From: Spirometra erinaceieuropaei
Lineage: Eukaryota > Platyhelminthes > Cestoda > Diphyllobothriidea > Diphyllobothriidae
NCBI GenBank assembly: GCA_902702965.1
Contig: CACRXP010000017.1
Coordinates: 2,139,006-2,203,005, forward strand
Direction of reading: 5' to 3'
Length of the DNA stretch: 64,000 nucleotides
The position numbers and the translations under genes are program-made. Positions within the stretch are counted from its first letter, which is position 1. Every line of letters starts with the position of its first letter. The notes under the pieces were generated by a model. That model had not been told where the DNA came from. It was given only the letters and a program-made list of their open reading frames with translations, and did no database searches. Shown in pieces: positions 33,901-43,413 of the stretch.

Positions 33901-34735
33901 GGTACCTGTAGCAAATCTGCGCCTCTCGCGCGTACTACTGGCAGTCTGTTTCTCGGCCAATTATAGCTATTCAGCCCGACCAATCAAATTCAAGGCCAAC
34001 ACAGACATGCTCTCTCTCAAGGCGCTGTGACGCATGTCCAATTGCCCCTATGAGCACTCGCTCTCGAGACGCTGGACGCGTGTCTGGTCCGGCTGCCAAC
34101 TTTTTCTTACCTGTATCCCAATCATGCTGTACAGAATTCAACACCCTCTCAAACGGCGTCCAAATTCTCCTCTTTCTACTCGGGACCGCACCTGAAGGTC
34201 GCAGTGGCTAAAGTTTGTCTATAACTCTCGCAGACAGGACACGTTTATCATTGTACTAAATCTGGCGTGCTTACTTCTATAAAAAGGCGTTTGTGGTCGC
34301 GGCTTGAAAGATTGTCCACTCGCCTCTTCTCAGGACTGAAAGTCGGGTTGCAATGGCCTTTTGCGGCGCTCTCATACACGCCAGATCCGAGTCGACCTCA
34401 GGGAAGCTAGGTGCAGGTTGTGGTGAGCAGGTTGCGCATGACTCACGTAGATGGGCTGTTTAATCTTTGCAGCCACTAAACCTGCGCCCACCTCCGACCG
34501 TCTCGACATTTTTGTCCGCGGAGCAAGCTGGGTGTGGGTGATGAATGGGGACGACAGATTCTGCGCAATTCTGCTACACTCTAAAGTGCATCACATGTAT
34601 GGCACCGGTGCCGCGCCTGCTCTGTGCGACACGCGGTGGACGCCTTGGCTTGCAGCGATCGAAAAATCATTGCATTGCTTGTGTCAACACAATATTTTAT
34701 TGCCAATAGAAGCGAAGAGACGAGTCCCAGGAAGC
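30936..34735. other. No gene or recognisable element seen
   Basis: Short ORFs in all frames without domain signature. A C run (31328-31338) is present. The block 32600-32950 has a few ORFs of 60-105 codons on both strands that look like shadows of non-coding DNA. Confidence 0.3.
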
Positions 34736-34780
34736 AGTCTTCAAGAAGGAGACACGATCGCTGGGACAAGAGTTTTATTA

Positions 34781-34822
34781 GTCTGACGTTTCGGATTCCT
34801 GCACGAACCCATCATCAGAGAC
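34781..34822 (-). ncRNA. Hammerhead-ribozyme-like motif H1 (core intact)
   Basis: On the minus strand: CTGATGA, then a 6-bp stem II (GGGTTC with GAATCC, one G-U), then GAAA, then the ACGTC junction with GTC as cleavage triplet, and a 4-bp stem I (GTCT with AGAC). One extra U sits between CTGATGA and stem II. Stem III would be only the self-complementary ACGT, too short to close in a monomer. PLEs are known to carry hammerhead motifs in their terminal repeats, which fits the position here. No activity is shown. Confidence 0.55.
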
Positions 34823-35046
34823 AAAAGCAGATACGGATGCTTCATGCACAAGGGGCTGCAGTATTTATAGGATGTAGTCGCCACGCTACCGCATGCTTAT
34901 GAATGTTCACGGCTCCCCCCTTCATCAGGGATCGTTGCTCGTGGTGTGTTGACTGTTTGAAGGCCGACATTTGCTTCGTTACTTGCTGCAATCTCATCAC
35001 GTGCGTTGGATGATGGGGTGATGACTGCTCGACCATCAAATTTTGG

Positions 35047-35385
35047 CGAGCGCTTCCGTATGTCAAGAACGTTTCCGAAGCTGACGGCCGCCTTCTCGCA
35101 CCACTTGGGGTTGTGGTTGCGCACAGACCGGAGGCAATCATCAGGCGTTAGGTAATGAAACCGAAAGACCCACTGCCACGGCTAAAAACGTCTGGAGTCG
35201 CTTATCGGATCTGGTGCAGTTGCGAACAAAGCAAATACATCGGAGAAACCGGAAGACAGCTCCGAACGAGAATGACCGAACACTCTGCAGCGGTGCGGAG
35301 AAATGACGCCAGCCCTCAAGTTGCGGCTCATTCGACGAGATCCGGCTACATATTCAAATTCGACGATGCCGATGTATTTTGCAAC
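35047..35385 (+). pseudogene. P1 reverse transcriptase end and GIY-YIG endonuclease (truncated)
   Basis: LPYVKNVSEA and VAHRPEAIIRR (RT C-terminal thumb region) are followed by a stop at about 35150, then PKDPLPRLKTSG, the GIY equivalent VAYRIWC, a Cys-x-Cys linker (CSC) and YIGETGR (YIG equivalent) with the conserved EHSAAV helix. Homology ends after FKFDDADVF at about 35379, before the region that should hold the catalytic Glu. It is a fragment, but it keeps the best zinc-linker Cys of the four copies. Confidence 0.75.
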
Positions 35386-35962
35386 TTCGCCCTTATTTAC
35401 TTTTGCTTAGGTGGATGTTTGTCAGCCTTAAGGGAACTCATGGTTTCGACTGCGCTAAAACGCGCGTGACTAGTCGTTGGCGCAATCGTCTCCCAAACTT
35501 GCGTTTTCTGTCTGCAGGCGTCGATGAAATCGATGGAACCACAGAAGGGGCATTTAAGTCCAACCTTTAATCGGGTTATCGATCGTTATCACTCGCTTAA
35601 AGTTGGTCCTGTCATGTCCGCTATAACACTGCGCGTATTATGGCAGTTTTCAGTGTTTTTGTGTGCATGTGGTCAGCGACTGAAATAATAAATTCAGTCT
35701 CAAACGCAGACGTCTAAGGAACGTACCTTTGTTGACTTCTTTCCATATAAAGGCATGGCATTACCAGTCGACGCGATGTCGGTTATAGTGTACGGTATAA
35801 CAGAGCTGAGTCACATGAACTAACGGACCACGGATAAGTTTAAGACCTCGATACGGGTCAGTGAAAGCCTGGAAACAGTCATGATGCAATTTGTTCATCA
35901 CTGTGTCCGTCTTCGTGGAGGGTAAGCGTATGTGCAGGATCAGTGGGAACAACTGGTGGAAG
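35386..35962. other. No gene seen
   Basis: No domain, terminal repeat or promoter-like word found between P1 and M1. A TAATCGGGTTATCGATCG segment and an AATAAA word (35685-35690) are unremarkable. Confidence 0.3.
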
Positions 35963-35964
35963 TA

Positions 35965-36958
35965 CAGTGAGTGACCTATCTCATGAAATGTTGGCTGAAA
36001 TTCGGAAATGCGTTTCCAATTAGGAAGGATTACTTGGTCGCGGTTGTAATACTGACTATCTTGCAGCATACCCTTATAACATTTCGGACTCGGCAGGATG
36101 TCGGCTTTTAAATGCACTTCTTTTCAATCTCCTATAGAAGCCGTACTCGGTAAAAAATCACTACTTAAGTAGCGTGCATTTTTCCCATTGATTTTCGATA
36201 GTCTTAAAAATTCTAGTATATTTTATAGAAAGCATAAATAAAAATATGCTTTCTCTTGGTCAGTCAATAGAGGATCACGTCTTCTTTATATTTTATACTT
36301 AAGGAAGAATTATAATTAGGTTTTAAAAAAGTTTCCAATCATGAGACTTTTTAAGACCGCGAAATGTCCATTCACATAGCATCGTACCTGGCCGTTTACC
36401 ACTGCTCCTCATGAAATGAACAACATGTTCCGCATCCATTGCAAAATTTTATGGACTCTGTATGATATCTCTTTAATGGAATAGAAAATATGGGATATGC
36501 TTTAAGCGGAACGCATGCACCTTGCAGACTGAAATTACTAAGCGCTAACGCAACGAATGATCAGGCTCCAAATTATTCGGCAATTGGAAAACTTTTTCAA
36601 AACCTAATTATACTCCTTCCTTAACTATAAAATATAAAGAAGACGTGATTCTCTATTGATTGGCTAAAAGAAAGCATATTTTTATTCATGGTTTCTATAA
36701 AATATATTTGAATTTGCAAGACCATCGAGAATCAATGGGAAAAATGCATGCTACTTAAGTAGTCATTTGTTACCGAGTACGCTTTCTATAAGAGATTGAA
36801 AAGAAGTGCATTTAAAGGCCGACATCCTGCCGAGTCCGAAATGTTATAAAAGTATGCCGCAAGATAGTCAGTATTACAACCGCGACCAAGTAATCCTTCC
36901 TAATTGAAAACGCATTTCAGAATTTCAGCCAACATTTCATGAGATAGGTCACTCACTG
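35965..36958. mobile_element. M1: 994-bp palindromic MITE with CAGT ends on TA
   Basis: The left arm starts CAGTGAGTGACCTATCTCA and the right arm ends in its inverse complement; TA dinucleotides flank both ends (35963-35964, 36959-36960). The arms are inverted for about 370 bp each (compare GGAAGGATTACTTGGTCGCG with CGCGACCAAGTAATCCTTCC). A central unique part of about 250 bp separates them. CAGT ends and a TA target are typical of the Tc1/mariner superfamily. No transposase is coded. Confidence 0.8.
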
Positions 36959-36984
36959 TACGTCCCAATGTCGCTAGCGCGGCC

Positions 36985-37060
36985 GCTCACCACTGGCACC
37001 TTCGAACCACCTAAATCCCCCTGCCAGGTCGCTGTTCTAACCGTTCGGGACTTCTTTTCG
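36985..37060 (-). repeat. tRNA-like repeat head
   Basis: Minus strand: CGAACGGTTAGAACAGCGAC as A-box region and GGTGGTTCGAAGGTGCC as B-box region, at tRNA-like spacing. The stems do not close well, so it is a tRNA-derived repeat or relic. Confidence 0.35.
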
Positions 37061-37199
37061 GTGTGGCTTAAGCTTGATGCCAATCCATTCTGCATCCCTG
37101 GCCGATTGACTTAAGGCGAACAAAGCCCAGGCGCAGGGATGCATCCCACACCGGGACCAACGCCCTCAAGGGCTGTCACTCGGATAGTATGAAAAATTG

Positions 37200-38180
37200 T
37201 TACCCCTGCCTGCAGAGTTGCACGTATGTCCTCTCGCCTGGGTGAAGTTTACCCAATAACTCAGTCTTACCTGACTTCTAACTTGGGTCAGTTGTTGCTC
37301 TCGACAGGCCCCACTTCGACAAGCCCATGGCTCTGCGGTCCTTCCCAACGACTGTGGGGTTCTCCAAGTTTCCAGTTTATCTCCGCACCTCTTTTCCCTC
37401 CCCAGTGATGATCTAAGATCCCCAAATGACCGCCTATTGGTTAAGTATGCTGATAATGTGGTTGTTGGACACCGTCTCAAAAATCGGACACGTCTCCAGT
37501 CTCTGAAGAATGGCCTTGGCCACGTCTCGGTATGGTCGCAGGAGAACGGTCTCCTTATGAACAATCCAAAAACGGTTCAATTTATTTTCCGACTGCAGCC
37601 TTCTCCTAGTTCTGAATCCATGGATATCCTTCCAAACGAGGTATCCTTTTTCAGGTACCTTGGCATTACTTTGTCATCAAATCTTTCATTTTCTCGCCAT
37701 ACTGAGTCCGTTTTCACTAAAGGTTGCAGACTTCTTTATTACATTCATCGTTTTTGTTCTTGTCACACGCCGCAAAACTTAATCTGACGATTCATAGATG
37801 CCTGCATTCTTCCTTTTATTTTTACTGTTCTTCTGTAATTTTCCCTGCTTTGCTCAAAAAGATCTGTTAATTTTAAAACGACTCCTCCTAATGCTCCCTT
37901 CTGCTTCCGATGTTTCTTATCCCTCCTTAGTCGATATTATCTTACAACGACATTTCAAGTCGGTCAAGCAATTTGCTGGTCGAATTCTGGATGAAGTTGC
38001 CTATCCCCTGTACTCTGAACTAATCTCCGCGAAGTCTTCCCGCCCCATGCGCTGTGGTTTTCGACTTATCTCTTGTCGTACGCCGGCAAATCAGCATTCA
38101 GTATTGCCATTCTTGGCACGCTACCTTACGTGTGAAGGAGCAGAAATGCGGAAACTAAGACTCGGACTGTCCCCATAATA
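37200..38180 (+). pseudogene. LINE E: reverse transcriptase fragment with YADN
   Basis: Diverged motif B (GVLQVSSLSPHLFSLPSDD, about 37350-37405) is followed by LLVKYADNVVVGH, where the second Asp of the catalytic YADD is Asn. Next come SLKNGLGHVSVWSQENGLLMN, RYLGITLSSNLSFS (conserved RT thumb) and a further broken stretch to about 38180. This LINE is different from A-D. The loss of the catalytic Asp and several stops make it dead. Confidence 0.65.
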
Positions 38181-38784
38181 GTCGTTCCTTTTGTGCCAAA
38201 CTCTTGACTCTCGAGTTTTTTAATCAACCTATTTTTTGTCCACAATGAATGGAGGTCATTTTGCTGAAAGTTTTGAATTTATAATATAGCGAATTCCTCT
38301 CTCATCTTCCTCCTTCACTCCTGTGCTTAAATTTTAATGATGAAAAATACCAACAGATGCCGGAAGAACACCTGTTACCAATCCCAAAACGACTGGATCC
38401 TTGTGCCACAGGAATCCTTGAAGTCTTTAGAAATCCCAGAGGTATGCAAACTGCAGACGGTGCCATTGCCAAACGCGAATCCGAATGAGATCAGATAAAG
38501 TCATTAAGAAATAATAAGCCCGGAAGTGTGCCTGCTAGACTTTAGATGCATGTAGATGGGGCTAATCGAACTTGGAAGAAGAGTCCCATTACATTTTGCA
38601 ATCGCAGGATGAGGAAAGTGCGATGAGGGTTGGTGGATTGACAGCATTTAGCGTCGAAAATGCAAGGTAGTGAAGAGAAATATAAAAAGGTGAACGTTTC
38701 TTAGTGAATATGACCGCTGAAGGCTTGTGGCTATTTTGTTCCTTCTTATCCTACCCGCGTATACACCTGTGTATAGTCCAAGCA
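38181..38784. other. No gene seen
   Basis: No domain or repeat recognised. The 3' end of LINE E may extend some way into this interval. Confidence 0.3.
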
Positions 38785-39473
38785 TGGAAAATTACTTCTT
38801 CACATTCTATACTTTAAGAGAGGGTATAATTCGGTTTTAGAAACTTCCAAATTCACAAATACTTTTGAACCCGACCTACCGTTACACTTACAGTCAGAAT
38901 TTCCAAATTACAGGCTGTTTATTTTCCGTGTGCGGAAAATCATACAAGTGTATATGCTACTAAGAGGAGACAAAATGGGATTCATAATATTTAGCAACGG
39001 ATTTGAGCCACATCATACACTTTACAAGCAACATTGGTAAATGCGGAGACAGGATGCTTTATGAACGGCCATTTTACGGTCTTAGAAAATCTCGTAATTA
39101 GAAAAAAACTTTAAAACCGAATTATGGCCTTTCTTAAGGCATAAAATTTCAATAAGACGTAATTTTCTACCAAATTGACAAAAGAATGGATATCGTCATG
39201 AATGTTTTTTTATGAAATATATTTGAATTTATAGGGGCGTCGAAAATCAGTGAGAAAAGTTCACACTACTTTAGTAGCCATTCTTTACAGAGATAAGTTT
39301 TTGCAGGCGGCTGGAAAGAAGTTCTTTCAAAAGCCGGCATCCCGAAGTAACTGAAATATCTTGACATTATGCTGCATGGCGGATAATATTACAACTTTAC
39401 TTAAGTAATCTTTTCGGGTCGAAAACGCATTTCAGAATTTCGGTCAACATTTCGCAAGTCAGCACATCTACTG
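38785..39473. mobile_element. M2: partial family M element, left arm truncated
   Basis: The right end (GCACATCTACTG, then TA at 39474-39475) and right arm match M4. The centre is in reverse orientation relative to M4 (TTTCCGTGTGCGGAAAA at about 38925). The left arm starts only near 38785, so about 300 bp are missing. Confidence 0.65.
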
Positions 39474-39475
39474 TA

Positions 39476-41069
39476 ATTTAACATTCTGTAGCTGCTATCT
39501 GAATCTGGCTCCGACGGGCTGCGCTTCACTTCATGCGGATAAAATAATTGGATGGTCGCCAGCGATAGATTCAGCGACCAATAAAAATCAAATGTTGGAA
39601 GAGCTGTTGAAGTCCACTGTCTTAGATTTCTTTTTGCGCTGCCTACTGGCAAAGCGATTGGTCTTTTACTGCTATTTACTGTAAGTTACATCGGTAACAC
39701 CGCTGCTGAACCCAACAGCCATGGCCTGGGCAACAGTTGAGAGAAATCGGTCTCTTTTGTAAGATCTTCGCTAGCCTGGCACGTAGGAAAACAACCCAGT
39801 TACCGGAAACCGTGTCTGCCGGGTCGCAGTGCCTTCGAAAAGGCAAGACTCCACACGAACATTGAGAAAAGTGAGAACCTCCGCTTAGTGCCGAACTTTA
39901 CTATTAGGGAAAGAACGTTTTTATTTCACTTTGGATCAGGCTATCTGAAAGACTTTTGCCACAAGAGTCGAGCAGTTAGAATTAAAGTCCTGCTCTTTCT
40001 CGCTCCACCGCAGAGCAGTTTGTCTCATCTGGTCTAGTTTCGAGCGAAATAACTGCCTCGCAGTAGTGGGAAGGAAATTATAATTGCGAATGCTCGAACA
40101 AGCACCAGCGAAGAGCGGGAATAATGCCAACTGACAAAGTCGCGATCCACGGGGCGGGCATGACCACACCTGCAAATTTGAAGAGTTCCTAATTCTAACG
40201 AGAGATAACAACTATCTGAGTTATTTTGCTGGTTGGGGGGGGGGGTGGACGGGGGGATGGAGGGGAGCATTTTTGGGGCAGAATGTGCACCATGTGCCTG
40301 TGTCAGCATGAGACATTGATCGGCGCCGTCACTAGCCTGCGACTCGTTTGCGCAGAGGACCAAATCATGGGCATCGTGACTGCGACGCACCAGACCTGAC
40401 AGGCATCGCCGACCGGCGCAGCACATGAGATGGCGGTTGTTTTTGAGCGTTACCCCGCTAGACAGGAAAACAGAAGTGCGTGTGGGAGGGCAGGTGTGCG
40501 AAATCGAGATGGCGGCAGCCGGGCGTGGCCGCCAGCGCCGCTTTTCGGCGCCTAAAGTGCGCTCTGAGGGGGCGATTCTGTCTTTCCGATGCGTTTGCAG
40601 GTGGGTTCGACCGCCTGAGCGAGACGTCGGTAGGCAGACAGACGGTCGAAATTTTACGCAGCTGTGGCCCCTGCAAAACTACGCATATATTCATATGAAC
40701 ATGTAAAAACGCAGTGTAGTCATATATTCGGGTCAAAATATGCCCTTCTTTTAGACTGTTTGCAATGGTCCTAACTACACTACTGCAGACTGTTGATATC
40801 CTAGTATTAATAACAATTGACACGAAAGAACGCAGTGCCTTCTCGTCTACTGAAATAGGCGCGTGGGCAAGGGTCGACTACGCTGTCCTGGTCCCATGTA
40901 TAAGTGCAATGTAGGCATTGAAAGTAAAGTAAGCCAAAGTGGTATTTTGAAATCGTTAGCGGGGAAAGTAGCTGAGGCTGAAACAGAAAAGGTAACCTGA
41001 TATATGACAAATCTGCCGCGAGATCGAAGGAAGCCTAGAATTCCCGCAAAAGACCTGACTAAAGGGACA
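39476..41069. other. No gene proven; GC-rich island with ATGGCGGC at 40430-40680
   Basis: The island contains GAGATGGCGGCAGCC (ATG at 40509), then an open stretch of about 90 nt ending at CAG before GTGGGT (about 40600), a donor-like site. This could be a first coding exon or only a CpG island. G and GGGGGGTGG runs lie at 40237-40262. Elsewhere only short ORFs. Confidence 0.25.
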
Positions 41070-41074
41070 TGCGG

Positions 41075-41440
41075 AGCAGCAGTATCGCAAACCTAACGAT
41101 AAACCTGACCGTAAGCTCAAAAGTAAACCTAGTCCCCGACGTAATTATAAACCTAAAGCTAACCCTAAACTTAGCACTAGACCTAAACCTAAACCAACCA
41201 CAAACCCTAACCCTAACTGTAGTCGCAACCGTAACCATAACTGTGACCCCACCCTAACCCCAACACTAACTCTAACTCATACCTCCACATTAGATGCAAA
41301 CCTAAACCGTAATCCGAACCCTAACTCCAACCGGAAGCCTTAGACTTAACACAGACCCTAACTCTAAACTCAATTCTCAGCCTGACACTAATCAAAATCC
41401 TTAAACTAACCCTACCTCTAAACCGAAACATCAGGTTGCC
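41075..41440 (+). repeat. Degenerate telomere-like array (CCTAAA/CCTAAC)
   Basis: Dozens of CCTAA-type words (for example AACCCTAACCCTAAC near 41202-41216) fill about 350 bp, strongly diverged. It is the complement of the TTAGGG words found inside family T MITEs, but far longer and without T-family ends nearby. Confidence 0.7.
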
Positions 41441-41609
41441 TTTTCCGTTTTAGCTTTGGTTAGTTTCCCACTAACGATTACAGCATCCTCCTTCGCCTTA
41501 CTTTACTTGCGCCTACACATGGCAGCAGGAAAGCGTAAGCGACCCATACCGGCACGCGGAGCTAAAGAGCTTCGCGATCCACTCACTCAATCCTGGGAAT
41601 TAGCTTGGG

Positions 41610-42620
41610 ACTTTGTTGTCAGGATTTCGCGCAGCTACGAAATATGCGCTCTTACGTGGAAATACAGCATCGCAGAAATCTCAGAATACTAATGGTGTAT
41701 TTTACTTTTATATCAACACACAGCTGACAGTTCCAAGTTGGTTTGCGAACTTTCGTTCTGGTGGCTTTGGCTTCACGAATGAGCCACCCGGTCGGCCAGA
41801 ACCAAAGGTGGATAGTGACAAGCTGAAAGTCATCGTCGGATCAGATCCATCTCAAAGTGCACACGAACTATCGTTAATGTCTGATGCTAGCAAGCGAATG
41901 ATATAAACTCACCTAGCTGAAGTCGGTAAAGTGAATAAGCCGAATATATGGGCTCCATACGAACTGAATGAAAAGCAGAAACAATGAAGTTTGGAAGCTT
42001 GCATAATATTGCTTCCTCGTTACAATAATGATTGATTTTTTGAGTCGGACTGTAACGTATGATGGGAAATGGATCCAGCATGATAACCGTAAACGTTACG
42101 CACAGTGATTGGGCAAGGATGATCCATTAAAATACAACCCCAGACGCAATATTCATCAAAAGGATTTGGCGGTGATTTTTTTGATGGATTGGCGAACGAG
42201 TGGTCCATTATGATCCCATGAAACTTGGCTCATCGATCATGGCGGAAATACACTGTAACCAGTCGGACCAAATGATCCAAAAACTTAGATAAAAGCAGTC
42301 TAGATTGGTCATCGATCTACCTCTATTTTATTGTACGACAACACCGGACTGCACATCGCATATAAGGGGGGAGGGGGGCAAAACTACAGGAGCTGGAATT
42401 GGAAGTCCTGCATCATCCACCATACTCAATAGATCATGTCCCCACTGACTGCCATTTCCTCCGGAATTTGGACAATTTTTTTCATATGGAACTAATTTAA
42501 ATCAGGCAATGCTGTACAATAGGTCTTCCAAGACTTAAGTGACTCTCGAGCACCAGGCTTTTACACTACCCGACTGAACAAACTACTGTTGAAATGGCGC
42601 CGGAATCGTCAGCCTGCTGT
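41610..42620 (+). pseudogene. mariner-family transposase pseudogene
   Basis: The translated pieces give the whole length of a mariner transposase: ALLRGNTASQ, SWFANFRSGGF, DSDKLKVIVGSDPSQSAHEL, then THLAEVGKV and ELNEKQKQ, then the first catalytic block (VTYDGKW for the usual VTCDEKW), KRYAQ, LYDNTGLHIA (second Asp) and LHHPPYSIDHVPTD (third Asp), ending GFYTTRLNKLL. The three Asp of a DD34D transposase are still visible, but at least four frameshifts and several stops separate them. Terminal repeats were not located. It may have supplied transposase to non-autonomous elements long ago; no link to family M is shown. Confidence 0.8.
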
Positions 42621-43124
42621 GATGGACGGTCGTGCGTAAACGGCGCACTCTGGTAATCGCCTCCTTCTGCTTATCATGTCCTTTTGTCAGTATCAGTTTT
42701 TTTATTCCGTTGGAATGCTTTCATTCAAGATGCTCTGGTAAATAATAGTTTCGAAACTGGACATCTGGGCGAGGTGGGATATGATCATAAAAACCGATGG
42801 AAGCTAGGACACTTCACTTGTAGTCCCGAAATAAACCGACGTGCAAATCTACATACAACAAATGCAGATAAATCAGTTAAAGTAGTTATAATTTCAGTCT
42901 GCGCCCATAGACCTTAGCATAAATTGATCTACTCCGAGTTCACAGTTAATTTTTGAGAAAATTAAAAAGCAACAATTTATAAACTGGAGTGTCTATCAGA
43001 AATGCTGGAGGACCCACTGATGAGTCGAACTCCTCGCGGAGACAGAATATCGGTGAAACAAGTGTCTGGGCTTTTAGATAGCGCCTGTGCCGTTGGTATG
43101 GAATCCTGTTACCCTAAGGATAAT
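42621..43124. other. No gene seen
   Basis: A CTGATGA word at 43017 with GAAAC at 43064 was checked as a ribozyme and rejected. One 77-codon ORF (42684-42917) has no domain. Confidence 0.3.
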
Positions 43125-43413
43125 GGTGCGATGTGGTTATGTAGCCGCACCTGATGGGCACAACAGTGTTAGGCGTTAGGGCCAGAGGGTTAGGCTTAGG
43201 GATTAGGGTCGGAGGTTACGGCAACCATTTCTCAACCACTCAAGGTACAACGGCGCATTCCCAAATAGCTTTTCTTATGCATATAACTACTTGACCTCGT
43301 CGCCTGTTCGTTTCCTGCGCCCCACCTATAAAAACCCCTCTTACCACCGGTGTCGCATTACAGGTGGCTGGGTTTTTTTTACCTCAGGTGCGGCTACATA
43401 ACCACATCTGACC
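43125..43413 (+). mobile_element. MITE T3 (family T)
   Basis: Near-perfect terminal inverted repeats: GATGTGGTTATGTAGCCGCA at the left and its inverse complement at the right. The interior near 43170-43220 holds TTAGGG-like words, followed by the constant block. 289 bp, non-coding. Confidence 0.85.

Larger units (their letters stand above)
34736..35385 (+). mobile_element. P1: Penelope-like element with inverted 5' terminal repeat
   Basis: The right part (about 35047-35385, plus strand) encodes the end of a PLE reverse transcriptase and a GIY-YIG endonuclease. The left part (34736-35043) is the inverse complement of the PLE 3' terminal segment seen in direct orientation in P3 (57590-57890), including the hammerhead-like motif. 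An inverted terminal segment in front of a 5'-truncated body is a known PLE insertion structure. Confidence 0.7.

Noticed and set aside
43017..43070. CTGATGA followed by GAAAC outside a PLE
   Set aside because: The bases between do not form a stem II, no GTC junction follows in place and no PLE sequence is near.
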